Source of the DNA: a virus
Strand: one strand, 5' to 3'
DNA: 32,119 bases
IMG/VR virus record: IMGVR_UViG_3300035199_000201
Location: 1-32,119 of that record
Below the pieces are notes generated by a model. That model ran no database searches. It saw only the letters and a program-made list of their open reading frames with translations, and had not been told where the DNA came from. Below are positions 7,645 through 15,127 of the stretch, piece by piece (positions within the stretch are counted from its first letter, which is position 1; every line of letters begins with the position of its first letter). Both the position numbers and the translations under genes were made by a program.

Positions 7645-9914
7645 GTCTCTCCCTCCCGTCATTTTATTCTGACGCAGCTCGAACTGGCAATATTCAGGAG
7701 AACTGGTTATTCCAGTTATATTATGACGCTAGTAACTTTGTCGGAATTTCTTTTGCTGAAACTGTAGTAGGTAGCGTCAAGTACTATGGCGTAGTCACAT
7801 CAAAGCCCAGCATCCGATCCAGTATTAGTCTCGCAGAATCTACGGCAAAAACTGGTAACGTCACCGTGAAGCTGGCAAACTTCAAATATAATAATGACGA
7901 TTTCAGTGCAGAACTATTCGGGACCAGAAAATATATCAACCGCACCGTAAAAATATATAGCCAGTTGAATGCGAATGTTACGTTATCAAACTGTCTGCAA
8001 ATATACGAAGGACGCTTAATTGATATTAGCCATGACGCAGATTCAATTACGCTGAGTTTATGCGAGCAGCGCCCATGGGATTTTATTTCTATTCCGCAAG
8101 ACAAAAGTACAACACATAAAAAGTATTTCCCCGTGGCTTATGGAGACTTTGTAGCAAATGTTTCATCTACGGGAAGCGAAACATATTGTACGGAGAAAAA
8201 ATTATTTCCGATTCCAGTAGATTATGTAAGTGGAACGCATATCCATACGCTTATGCTTAAACACATGGCTGTAAGTGGGTCATCGGCTACGAGTCCAAAC
8301 CCACACTTTTATGAAAAAAATATTGATAAATTTATTCCATTATACGAATCATCCAGTGTATCTGTCGATGATGAATCTTCGTCTTTCCAAGGCGGTTATG
8401 GGTTAATTAGTTATTGGGTTCTGAAACGTGCTTTAAAATTTAAACCAAATGGGGTTAGCACTGCTGATACTGGAGCATTTACATCAGCTGGAACATTTAT
8501 AACTAATGATGACCAAGATGACGATACTGGTGACTATGCAAGAGAAGTTCAGAGTTATAATTATAACTCTGGCTCTCATGGCACATCACAAACCATCGAA
8601 AGCCTAATAAAGCTTACTATTCCACAAATGGCAGGCAAGTTTACAGCAATCGCAATTCAAATAAGAGCAAGAATACATGGAACTATGGAAACAACCGTCA
8701 CCGGAGGTGGATCTGGTGCAACGGTTACTTGTAAGCTAATTAATACAACATCTGGTGCAAATTCCACTATGATGACAGTTGCGAATGGCACTCCAGATGA
8801 AGCATTTGAAACTGCTTCAGGGCCATCAGATGGTTCAACAAGCACATTTACATCAAATTATCTTGCATCAGAAGATGGATTGTCAGAAATTGAAATAAAA
8901 GCACAATCAATATTCACACGAAACTCATCTTCTACGAGAGCAGAGTTTCAGGCTTTTTTTGATATTACCGATGTCAGAATAATTGGTACACTTGAAATAG
9001 ACGTAGATGAAACATCAAATAAGAATCTACAAAGCGGTACGGATATTATTTATAAAACTGAAAAATTATATACTGGTGGGGATGGACTTACCAGTTCCTT
9101 CACTGGTGGCGGCGGAGTTGCAGAAACTGGACTAGAGATGCACCGAGACCTACTTGCGCGGTTTACGAATTACGATGTAGCTGATAATGCGCTGTATAAC
9201 TGGGATACAACATTCCCAGCAACTGGGTCACTGAATATAGAAGCTGCACGGCTCACCACAGCTTGGAATGTGCGCTGGTGGACTCTGGAGCCAGTAGAAT
9301 TGAAAAAGATTTTAGAGCAGCTGCAAAAAGAATTTTGTTTTATTTTCAAGTGGCGCGCAGATGGGTCTGGTAGCTATTGGTTTATTAAAGATAGTTATGC
9401 ATCTGGTGATGTCACACAAACACTAAATATCCAAGACATCAATAATCTCAACATTAAAAATTCACCATTCTCTGAGCTGCTTACACATATGGAGATTTCA
9501 TATGAAAAGCATCCAGCAGACAATCGCTATTTAAGCAATGTGACCAGCGTAGACTCGACAAATACTCCGCGCACAACATGGAACATCTTATCTAAAGAAA
9601 ATATTGCAGATATTGAATTAGATATGAACGTGAACATGCCCGGTAACGCTAATCCCGGTGGCGGTGATCCAAACGATGGATTTTCGGATTACTACATGAA
9701 TATATTCGGCGATATAAAGAAAATTATTTCATGCAACATTGTTAATCCAGCCAAAGGTTATAACTTAGAAACTGGAGATATTATTAAGTTTAGCGATAGC
9801 GCAGATGAAATGCCCGTTGAACCATTCGGCGATAACTGGGCAGATTACTACATGGTCATAGATTTAAAACGCTCACCGGGAGCAGTGAGCATAACTGCAC
9901 GAGAGGTATCATAA
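7641..9914 (+). CDS. large tail-tip / distal tail protein (757 aa)
   Basis: It follows the tape measure gene and is translationally coupled to it. The N-terminal part (residues about 1-130) reads like a tail hub or distal tail domain (NWLFQLYYD, SSISLAESTAKTGNVTVKLANF, YEGRLIDISHDADSITLSL). The middle is a Ser/Thr/Gly-rich beta region (about 220-470). The C-terminal third contains WTLEPVELKKILEQLQKEF and FIFKWRADGSGSYWFIKDSY, as in tail hub proteins. It probably forms part of the tail tip below the tube. No enzymatic motif is visible. Confidence 0.6.
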   Translation: MSLSLPSFYSDAARTGNIQENWLFQLYYDASNFVGISFAETVVGSVKYYGVVTSKPSIRSSISLAESTAKTGNVTVKLANFKYNNDDFSAELFGTRKYINRTVKIYSQLNANVTLSNCLQIYEGRLIDISHDADSITLSLCEQRPWDFISIPQDKSTTHKKYFPVAYGDFVANVSSTGSETYCTEKKLFPIPVDYVSGTHIHTLMLKHMAVSGSSATSPNPHFYEKNIDKFIPLYESSSVSVDDESSSFQGGYGLISYWVLKRALKFKPNGVSTADTGAFTSAGTFITNDDQDDDTGDYAREVQSYNYNSGSHGTSQTIESLIKLTIPQMAGKFTAIAIQIRARIHGTMETTVTGGGSGATVTCKLINTTSGANSTMMTVANGTPDEAFETASGPSDGSTSTFTSNYLASEDGLSEIEIKAQSIFTRNSSSTRAEFQAFFDITDVRIIGTLEIDVDETSNKNLQSGTDIIYKTEKLYTGGDGLTSSFTGGGGVAETGLEMHRDLLARFTNYDVADNALYNWDTTFPATGSLNIEAARLTTAWNVRWWTLEPVELKKILEQLQKEFCFIFKWRADGSGSYWFIKDSYASGDVTQTLNIQDINNLNIKNSPFSELLTHMEISYEKHPADNRYLSNVTSVDSTNTPRTTWNILSKENIADIELDMNVNMPGNANPGGGDPNDGFSDYYMNIFGDIKKIISCNIVNPAKGYNLETGDIIKFSDSADEMPVEPFGDNWADYYMVIDLKRSPGAVSITAREVS

Positions 9915-11000
9915 ATGAGTTATAATAGAATTAGTACATGCCGCGCATACACTTGCCAGATCGCAAGGCGTATGGCGCTAGGGTGGAATACATCAGCCCA
10001 GATCTCTACTGTTAGAACAGATGCTAGCGCATTTGCGTTGGATGAAGGGCATCTTATGGATTTATTCGATTTAAAGCCGCAACGCTATATTAAAATACCG
10101 AAAGAAACGAAAGAATTCTATATACAGTATGATACTGAAATGGGATCTGAAACACTGGCTGAATCTAATTTTTTTGCGATCATGGGACATAACCTACGAA
10201 CCGCTGATGTGGTCTTTAAAGTACAGACAAGTGATCATAGTACCTTTAACGGTTCCGGCAATACAGTCACTGTTAGTGACGCAGACTACACTGGTCACAC
10301 TAAACTCATTAATGCTGCTGCCCATGGATCGTCCAATGAGTGGATAAATCCGGCGGATAATGGCTGGACATTATTTACATGGACGGATAATACCAGTTCG
10401 AATAATAATCGTTATGTGCGTATTACTTTTAGTGAAGACCTTTCAGCCGGAACAAACTTCGCAAACGATTTGTATCTGGGCGGAATCTGCTATGGGGAAT
10501 ATTTCGATTGGCCAGTAGCTGCGCAAGTTACAGCGCAAACTGGTCTTGAGTTTGATGGTACGAAAGTACTGAGTTCATCTGGTGGCAGCGAATATTCTAA
10601 TTCAACACACTTCGGCGGGCCTATGATGTCGCATACACCATGGATGATGAATTACGCAAGTGATACTAATATAGGCCCTACGGGTGGTAATCCATATTAT
10701 TTCTTTAATCCAATAGGGCGACGAAACTTATCACTGGATTTTAACTATACTGCGGATACTAATTTATTTCCAGAGAATCGATTATCGACAGTTGTGAGCG
10801 AGAGTTATGATTCGGCAGATATAGTAACTCAGTTCTATAGTCGCATACTTGGGCCACATAATCCGGTTCTATTTAGTATAAACAATTCCAGCACTGATGA
10901 AAGTGATTACGGATTTTATAGATTACAAAATGACCTATCGGCAACACAAATTGCATCGCAAACATGGAACTTTAATCTAGATCTCCGCGAAACATGGTAG
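9915..11000 (+). CDS. minor tail / tail-tip protein (361 aa)
   Basis: The ATG is immediately after the previous stop. The protein is rich in Asn, Ser, Thr and aromatic residues, with beta-rich segments and a jelly-roll-like feel in the middle (NNRYVRITFSEDLSAG). The C-terminal region (IASQTWNFNLDLRETW) resembles those of minor tail proteins encoded after the tape measure. It is the last rightward gene before the attachment site, ending at TAG 10998-11000. A role in the tail tip or receptor-facing structure is inferred from position. Confidence 0.5.
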   Translation: MSYNRISTCRAYTCQIARRMALGWNTSAQISTVRTDASAFALDEGHLMDLFDLKPQRYIKIPKETKEFYIQYDTEMGSETLAESNFFAIMGHNLRTADVVFKVQTSDHSTFNGSGNTVTVSDADYTGHTKLINAAAHGSSNEWINPADNGWTLFTWTDNTSSNNNRYVRITFSEDLSAGTNFANDLYLGGICYGEYFDWPVAAQVTAQTGLEFDGTKVLSSSGGSEYSNSTHFGGPMMSHTPWMMNYASDTNIGPTGGNPYYFFNPIGRRNLSLDFNYTADTNLFPENRLSTVVSESYDSADIVTQFYSRILGPHNPVLFSINNSSTDESDYGFYRLQNDLSATQIASQTWNFNLDLRETW

Positions 11001-11004
11001 AATC

Positions 11005-11024
11005 TTGGCTCCGCCTTGGCTCCA
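11005..11024 (+). repeat. left pair of TTGGCTCC repeats (candidate integrase arm sites)
   Basis: Two direct copies of TTGGCTCC start at 11005 and 11016, 11 bp apart, just downstream of the last tail gene. A matching pair with the same orientation and 11-bp spacing lies on the other side of the attachment core at 11197 and 11208. Paired short repeats flanking attP are the usual look of arm-type integrase binding sites. Confidence 0.6.
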
Positions 11025-11080
11025 TTCTCCCTGCATTAAACTGCCTTTCGTTGCCCGATTTGTAATAAAGTAATAGAAAC

Positions 11081-11105
11081 AAAAAACCCCGCAAATCACG
11101 GGGTT
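11081..11105 (-). terminator. intrinsic terminator downstream of the integrase
   Basis: AACCCCG (11085-11091) pairs with CGGGGTT (11099-11105) around a 7-base loop. On the leftward strand the stem is followed by a run of T (the AAAAAA at 11081-11086 on the given strand), the layout of a rho-independent terminator for leftward transcripts that have passed the integrase and attP. On the rightward strand the tail is only weakly T-rich (TTCTTCG), so termination of the tail operon here is less certain. Confidence 0.75.
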
Positions 11106-11124
11106 CTTCGTCGACAAATCAGAG

Positions 11125-11170
11125 TAGCGGAGGAGGGACTCGAACCCCCGACACGTGGATTATGATTCCA
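11125..11170 (-). other. attP: phage attachment site core: 3' half of a tRNA gene
   Basis: Read on the minus strand, this stretch gives an anticodon loop-like ATCATAA (11160-11166), an anticodon-stem 3' side (TCCAC), a 5-base variable loop, a T arm (GGGGG TTCGAGT CCCTC) and an acceptor 3' strand CTCCGCT plus discriminator A. The 5' half needed for a complete tRNA, with acceptor AGCGGAG, is absent nearby, so this is a fragment and not a tRNA gene. Tyrosine integrases often use the 3' end of a tRNA gene as the crossover site, and the integrase gene ends about 50 bp away. The loop suggests a CAU anticodon (Met or Ile2), with moderate certainty. Confidence 0.8.
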
Positions 11171-11196
11171 TGTGCTTCTCGTCGGTAAAAGCCAGT

Positions 11197-11216
11197 TTGG
11201 CTCCACAGTGGCTCCA
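11197..11216 (+). repeat. right pair of TGGCTCCA repeats (candidate integrase arm sites)
   Basis: TTGGCTCCA at 11197-11205 and GTGGCTCCA at 11208-11216 are direct repeats 11 bp apart, between the attachment core and the integrase stop codon. They match the pair at 11005-11024 in sequence, orientation and spacing. Confidence 0.6.
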
Positions 11217-11221
11217 ATGTA

Positions 11222-12379
11222 TCATGCGTTGCCTTCTAGCTCCGTGGTTAATTGTGCGAATGCTTCGTCATTCAGATGCCGCAACGTAGACATTGATGTA
11301 GGCGCATAATGATCCTTCACCATCTCCACTGATTTATCACCAATGGAGTATGCAGCTGCTTTAGCATCATGCGTCTTCTTTTCTGTCAGCTGTGCTTTAA
11401 GCCGGCGTAGATCGTGGTTCGTAAAATTAAGACCAGTAATCTGTTGCACTTCATTCATTTTGCCCCACAGCCAGCGATAAGCATGCGGTATTGGGCGCTC
11501 AAAATTATCCACATCTTTCCACTTTTTAAAGATCTGAACTACTTCTGGATGTAGTGGTGCGCGCTTACGACGTGCCGCAGATCCCTGCTTACCTACCCAT
11601 AGCATAATCTCGCCTTTTTTGAGATCTACATGATGCCATTTGAGTTCCTTGTTACGGTCTTTGTAATTGTAACCAGCAAGTTCCGTAGCGCGAACTCCGA
11701 TCAGCGAATATACCATGACCAGTTCACGATGATATTCGGGCATAGCTTTATTATTAAACAGGCGCTTAATATTAGCGTTAGTCCATTCAAAAACGTCCAG
11801 CGGTTCCAGTTCACTGTTTTTGAATTTATCGCCCATACGGCCCTTTTTAATGGGGTTGGTGGTGATTAAGCCATTGTTGTCTTTTCCGCCGTTCTCAATG
11901 GCAAATTCAAAGGCTATGCGTGCATCACTTAAATAACTGTTGATGCCGCGACGTGTACGTCCCATGGCTTCCCGGTGGGCCTTGTAGATCCCCCAGCCTT
12001 GACGTAGACCAACGGCCATATGACGTTCTAGGCCACGGATCATTTCCACTGGAGTAGACTCTGGGAATATTTCGGTTATTGAATTAAGCACAGCCTTGTA
12101 GCGCCGTACTGTATCATAGTTATCCATATCAACCAGATAGACGCTGCGGAACAGATCAAAAACATCCTTAAGAGTAACGGACTTTTGCTCTTGATAATAT
12201 TCCCTGCGCCAATCTTGATTGGTGCGCTGTAGATACTCAAGGTTATCATAGTAACGAAAAGCGTCTTCTTGCGCTGCTTTTGTCTTGAAGCATTTTTTAG
12301 TGCGCTTGCCGCTCACCGGGTGAATGAAACTCACTTGATGCGGTGATGGCCTCCCTGCGCGATGTGATTTCTTAGCCAT
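11222..12379 (-). CDS. int: tyrosine recombinase integrase (385 aa)
   Basis: This is a phage-type tyrosine integrase that would recombine attP with a host tRNA gene. The N-terminal 60 residues are basic and likely bind the arm sites. A SAM-like core-binding region lies at about residues 68-165 (TLKDVFDLFRSVYL...). The catalytic domain follows at about 195-370. Visible active-site residues are Arg230 in GVRATELAGY, His322 and Arg325 in NHDLRRLK, and Tyr358 in DHYAPTS. The usual second histidine position reads IGDKS, so Lys or Asp replaces His, a known variation. The C-terminus is next to attP. The start overlaps the stop of the upstream histone-like gene by one base, implying one leftward operon. 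Confidence 0.93.
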   Translation of the reverse strand: MAKKSHRAGRPSPHQVSFIHPVSGKRTKKCFKTKAAQEDAFRYYDNLEYLQRTNQDWRREYYQEQKSVTLKDVFDLFRSVYLVDMDNYDTVRRYKAVLNSITEIFPESTPVEMIRGLERHMAVGLRQGWGIYKAHREAMGRTRRGINSYLSDARIAFEFAIENGGKDNNGLITTNPIKKGRMGDKFKNSELEPLDVFEWTNANIKRLFNNKAMPEYHRELVMVYSLIGVRATELAGYNYKDRNKELKWHHVDLKKGEIMLWVGKQGSAARRKRAPLHPEVVQIFKKWKDVDNFERPIPHAYRWLWGKMNEVQQITGLNFTNHDLRRLKAQLTEKKTHDAKAAAYSIGDKSVEMVKDHYAPTSMSTLRHLNDEAFAQLTTELEGNA

Positions 12380-12690
12380 TATGCATTCACCTTCCGCGAT
12401 AGTATAATCGCTTGCTCATGGCAATAATCCTGAGTGGATCTTGCGAAGCGAATAAACTCTGGCTTAATGTTAACGCATTCTTTGCAGCCGGTCTGCGTGG
12501 ATGCGCCATTTACGTTGGGCGCAGCGTGATGCGGCATAACGGTCTTCATACCGTCTTCGCGCACCTTACCAGATAACTGGGTCAGCGCTGATTCTACTAT
12601 GCGATTAATCCCGTCAAATGCGTTGGGATTAACACGCACACCAAGGTCATTTAAGAAGCGCTTGACCTTGCTTTTTTGTATTAGTGTCAT
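12379..12690 (-). CDS. histone-fold-like small protein (103 aa)
   Basis: Residues about 5-55 match the layout of bacterial and archaeal histone-fold proteins. A first helix (KVKRFLNDLG) is followed by the loop RVNPNAF, a long second helix (AFDGINRIVESALTQLSGKV), and the loop-2 signature DGMKTVMPHH, comparable to GRKTVKP-H in bacterial histones. The remaining 45 residues contain CKEC and a later Cys-His that could bind a metal. The start has AAAGGA about 10 bases upstream. The gene lies between the integrase and a conserved phage gene in the leftward operon, so it may bind DNA during integration or lysogeny. The fold call is from pattern only. Confidence 0.6.
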   Translation of the reverse strand: MTLIQKSKVKRFLNDLGVRVNPNAFDGINRIVESALTQLSGKVREDGMKTVMPHHAAPNVNGASTQTGCKECVNIKPEFIRFARSTQDYCHEQAIILSRKVNA

Positions 12691-12716
12691 GTTGTGTTGT
12701 CCTTTTGTTGTTGTGG

Positions 12717-13124
12717 TTAACCGTATTTCAATTCGCCAAAGATTGCATACTGTACAATTGAATCTGCGTCACCAGCGTCAATGTCTCCGATATCGAATGC
12801 TTCACCGGGTTTGAATGTTTGTGATGAGATCCACTTTTCCAAGCCAGCTTTAAATGAGTCTAAATCTAGACGATGAAAAATGTTGTCTTCTTCAAGCCTT
12901 AAGTAGCCACCAAATCCCAGCCATTCGTAAGCGTAACTGATGTCACGTGCTCGAGTAACAGTCTCGCCATATTCTTCCTTCAATTGGTCAGCACCATCGA
13001 GTTTAAGATTATCACCATAGCCCATATAGCTTAAACACCAATAAGTAATGCCGCCCTCGATGGCGGTGCAGATTATATCATTGATGTCTTCTGGTGTTAA
13101 TGTGATTGGTACGTTGATTGTCAT
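12717..13124 (-). CDS. conserved phage protein of unknown function (135 aa)
   Basis: The N-terminus (VPITLTPEDINDIICTAIEGGITYW) is a pattern I have seen in uncharacterised proteins of many phages, where LT-x-x-DI is followed by A-x-EGG-x-x-YW. The protein is acidic and contains many Tyr, Trp and Gly residues. It has a strong AGGAGG ribosome-binding site and is the first gene of the leftward operon, right below the promoter at 13151-13180. It is therefore expressed with the integrase and the histone-like protein. No function is known to me. Confidence 0.75.
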   Translation of the reverse strand: MTINVPITLTPEDINDIICTAIEGGITYWCLSYMGYGDNLKLDGADQLKEEYGETVTRARDISYAYEWLGFGGYLRLEEDNIFHRLDLDSFKAGLEKWISSQTFKPGEAFDIGDIDAGDADSIVQYAIFGELKYG

Positions 13125-13150
13125 GCGTATCCTCCTATTATAGTGCGTGT

Positions 13151-13180
13151 AATATAGGGCAAAACCGGGTAATAAGTCAA
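13151..13180 (-). promoter_or_regulatory. leftward sigma70-type promoter for the integrase operon
   Basis: On the minus strand TTGACT (13175-13180) and TATATT (13151-13156) are separated by 18 bases. An AGGAGG ribosome-binding site and the first leftward gene follow directly. It diverges from the rightward promoter at 13190-13218, so the two share a compact regulatory region. Confidence 0.7.
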
Positions 13181-13189
13181 CATTAGGCG

Positions 13190-13218
13190 TTGCAGATCGT
13201 AAACTTAAATATTAATAT
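13190..13218 (+). promoter_or_regulatory. rightward promoter, likely giving a leaderless mRNA
   Basis: TTGCAG (13190-13195) and TAATAT (13213-13218) are 17 bases apart. The ATG of the HTH gene is at 13227, only 8 bases after the -10 element, so transcription would start at or next to the start codon. There is no Shine-Dalgarno sequence. This leaderless arrangement is known for cI transcribed from lambda pRM. Confidence 0.55.
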
Positions 13219-13226
13219 AGTGTTGC

Positions 13227-13442
13227 ATGAGCTACGAAAATACAACACATAACAAGCGGACACTTAAGCAATTAATGATGGAATATAATCTATCTGTCAG
13301 GATGCTGGCTCGTTATATAAATTGCTCCGCATCACTACTCAGTTTGATGATGAATGGCAAGCGCACATTCAAGTTGAAGCATAAAGATAATATTGCAAAA
13401 GTATTAAATATTAGAGAAGACATCACATGGATAAACCAGTAG
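13227..13442 (+). CDS. Cro/CI-like helix-turn-helix regulator (71 aa)
   Basis: This small HTH protein has a core at residues about 13-50. In it, LKQLMMEYNLSVRMLARYINCSASLLSLMMNGKR matches the XRE-type pattern of a first helix, a helix starting after NLS, and a recognition helix with S-x-S-x-L-S-x-M-x-N-G-K. There is no C-terminal oligomerisation or protease domain, so it is Cro-sized and not a full CI repressor. It diverges from the integrase operon and probably binds in the shared promoter region. No larger CI-like gene is visible, so the lysogeny repressor is either this protein or encoded outside the window. Confidence 0.75.
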   Translation: MSYENTTHNKRTLKQLMMEYNLSVRMLARYINCSASLLSLMMNGKRTFKLKHKDNIAKVLNIREDITWINQ

Positions 13443-13648
13443 GAACTATTCAAGAGTGGCTCACAATTGGCCAGACCGCAGAGTATCTAGGTGTGTCGCT
13501 GCGCGGGGTTAAATCCGCACTTGCGCTTAAAAGATCCGGCGTAGCAAATAATAATTTAGTTACTAAACTATTCGGAGTCAGGACGTTGATTAAACGTAGC
13601 TCTTTAGATGCTTTAGAAAGAATTCACACAAATGATAAATTTATTTAA
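13427..13648 (+). CDS. excisionase / MerR-like DNA-binding protein (73 aa)
   Basis: The N-terminal half reads EWLTIGQTAEYLGVSLRGVKSALALKR, matching the helix-turn-helix-17 (excisionase-like) pattern: a W-L-T-I-x-x-x-A-E-Y-L-G-V-S entry followed by a recognition helix. The C-terminal half (VRTLIKRSSLDALE) corresponds to the usual wing plus helix. It starts 16 bases inside the HTH gene. A role as Xis or as an early regulator is consistent with its place opposite the integrase operon. Confidence 0.65.
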   Translation: MDKPVGTIQEWLTIGQTAEYLGVSLRGVKSALALKRSGVANNNLVTKLFGVRTLIKRSSLDALERIHTNDKFI

Positions 13649-13720
13649 AAACTCCGCAGTGGGCGGCGCGCTGATCATCTCTCTATCCTCCACATCCCCT
13701 ATCGATTGGAGCGTCGCCCT

Positions 13721-13951
13721 ATGATTTATACTATATGTATCCAGAATAAAGAAGAGCGGATACGCTTTGCTGCGAAATTGCAAAAATTATTAGCACTATT
13801 TACTGAATATATACCGGGGAAGCGTCAAGGAATTTATGATGTTGATATCGGTATTAAAGCACAAGTGACTGAAAAAGAATTGGCGAAAATTGATTCGCTA
13901 ATAGAAAGACGTGGTTATCAATGCAGTAAACGCGGAAGCCTACGCGAGTAG
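13721..13951 (+). CDS. hypothetical protein (76 aa)
   Basis: I prefer ATG 13721 to the TTG five codons upstream. The protein is basic, with two short beta segments (MIYTICIQ, IYDVDIGIKA) and helices (EERIRFAAKLQKLLALF; EKELAKIDSLIERRGY). The pattern could suit a small nucleic-acid-binding or regulatory protein, but no family is recognised. The last codons and the stop lie inside a 9-bp hairpin (13935-13956), so translation and RNA folding are linked at its end. Confidence 0.55.
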   Translation: MIYTICIQNKEERIRFAAKLQKLLALFTEYIPGKRQGIYDVDIGIKAQVTEKELAKIDSLIERRGYQCSKRGSLRE

Positions 13952-13956
13952 GCTTC
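13935..13956 (+). promoter_or_regulatory. perfect 9-bp hairpin with GCGA loop over a stop codon
   Basis: GAAGCCTAC (13935-13943) pairs exactly with GTAGGCTTC (13948-13956) around a GCGA tetraloop. The stop codon of the upstream gene (13949-13951) is inside the stem. No T run follows (TACGCTCTTC), so this is not a clear intrinsic terminator. It may act as an RNA processing or attenuation structure between early regulators and the SSB gene. Confidence 0.55.
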
Positions 13957-14013
13957 TACGCTCTTCTGCTCGCCACAATTACGAACAAAAAGACAACTGG
14001 AGAAAATAACACT

Positions 14014-14511
14014 ATGAGTGGACTACTACCAAGTGATTACGAATTACCCGAAAGTGGGAATGGCGGTTTATTCGCAAAGTTCCAACCGGGGGAAAATCGT
14101 TTTCGCATATTAAGCCAACCAGTGTATGGTTACATATACTGGCAAGACAAAACGCCCATACGGGTGAAGTTAGTAAAAGATGTTCCATCTGGCGAAAAAC
14201 CTAAACACTTCTGGCAGATGCCGGTGTGGATGGATAATGAAGTTAAACTGCTGGATTGCGACAAACAATCGGTGCTTAAAGTTCTATTTCGTCTGGACAA
14301 GTCAGCCGATTGGGGAACCCTAACGAACTATGATATTATTGTGAGTCGCGATGGGCAGAATATGGAAACTACATACACTACGAATCCATGTCCTAAAGCC
14401 CCATTGCCAGATAATGTTAAAGAAGCATGGACTGCATTCAAGGACACCTACGATCCAAACGCAGTTTTTGAGGGTGGTCAGGCAAGTACTGAAGACGACC
14501 TACCATTCTAA
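14014..14511 (+). CDS. single-stranded DNA-binding protein-like (165 aa)
   Basis: The C-terminus is acidic and ends DDLPF, matching the DDDIPF-type tail by which SSB proteins recruit replication partners. The N-terminal 110 residues are beta-rich with aromatic residues (FRILSQPVYGYIYWQD, HFWQMPVWMD), as expected for an OB-type fold. GGAGAAAATAACACT precedes the start. It opens the replication and recombination cluster and overlaps the next gene by one base (TAATG). The protein would coat ssDNA during phage replication. Phage SSBs diverge strongly, so the tail and context carry the call. Confidence 0.75.
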   Translation: MSGLLPSDYELPESGNGGLFAKFQPGENRFRILSQPVYGYIYWQDKTPIRVKLVKDVPSGEKPKHFWQMPVWMDNEVKLLDCDKQSVLKVLFRLDKSADWGTLTNYDIIVSRDGQNMETTYTTNPCPKAPLPDNVKEAWTAFKDTYDPNAVFEGGQASTEDDLPF

Positions 14512-14909
14512 TGCCGAATGCTTCAGCACGGAAAGGTTATGCAGGGGAAGCCCAAGTAGTTAGCATATTGCGCGACTTGGGCTTCGATGCCGTCAGGGCC
14601 TATGGCTCTGATGGTCGTGCCTTGGGCGAAGCCAGTGATATAGACGTTAAAGCAACCAAGGGTGATATCACATTACTTATACAAGTTAAGCGGCGTAAAA
14701 AGATCGCTGACTATCTCAAATTCAATAACGCCAACGTGGTTGCTGTGCGCCAAGATCGCGGGCCGTGGGTGTATATGTTGAGTGAAGAAATTTTTAAAGA
14801 TGTTTTTCAAACTGACATGATCATCGAAGAATATTACGAGCCAGATGATTCAATGGCAGATGCGGAAGCTTTAGCATCAGCAGGCTGGGGTACGGACGAG
14901 GATTATTAA
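14511..14909 (+). CDS. Hjc-like Holliday junction resolvase / PD-(D/E)XK nuclease (132 aa)
   Basis: The pattern matches archaeal-type Hjc resolvases and related phage nucleases. It has K-G-Y-x-G-E (residues 8-13, Glu13), G-F-D-A-V-R-A-Y-G-S-D-G (24-35), DID (about 43-45) and a strand plus Q-V-K-R-R-K-K (about 58-64). Glu, Asp and the (Q/E)-x-K triad are the metal-binding and catalytic positions. The acidic C-terminal tail is unusual. It lies directly after the SSB gene, with a TAATG junction on both sides. A role in resolving branched replication or recombination intermediates is likely, though a different nuclease specificity is possible. Confidence 0.7.
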   Translation: MPNASARKGYAGEAQVVSILRDLGFDAVRAYGSDGRALGEASDIDVKATKGDITLLIQVKRRKKIADYLKFNNANVVAVRQDRGPWVYMLSEEIFKDVFQTDMIIEEYYEPDDSMADAEALASAGWGTDEDY

Positions 14910-15127
14910 TGGCTCCAGCATTTAATAAATTATTTATCACGCGGGATCAGAAATGTTTTAATGAAACGGCTATGATTGGTGAAGGTGGCAACTACCTTGA
15001 TCCCGCTGCCCTGTCCGATAGTATTATGCGTGTACTACGAAGATATAAAAACACGCAAACAAACTTAGAGAGTAAAGCAGCGAGAATTAGGATAACTAGG
15101 GAGATATTAGAAGATGTTAGTAAGTAA
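14909..15127 (+). CDS. hypothetical protein (72 aa)
   Basis: The start overlaps the resolvase stop as TAATG. It has an N-terminal polar part and a basic helical C-terminal half (RRYKNTQTNLESKAARIRITREILEDV). No domain is recognised. It overlaps the next gene by 14 bases, so it is embedded in the rightward operon. Confidence 0.6.
   Translation: MAPAFNKLFITRDQKCFNETAMIGEGGNYLDPAALSDSIMRVLRRYKNTQTNLESKAARIRITREILEDVSK

Noticed and set aside
11125-11220. A complete tRNA gene
   Set aside because: Only the 3' half from the anticodon loop is present; no matching 5' acceptor strand (AGCGGAG) or D arm is found, so it is an attachment core.
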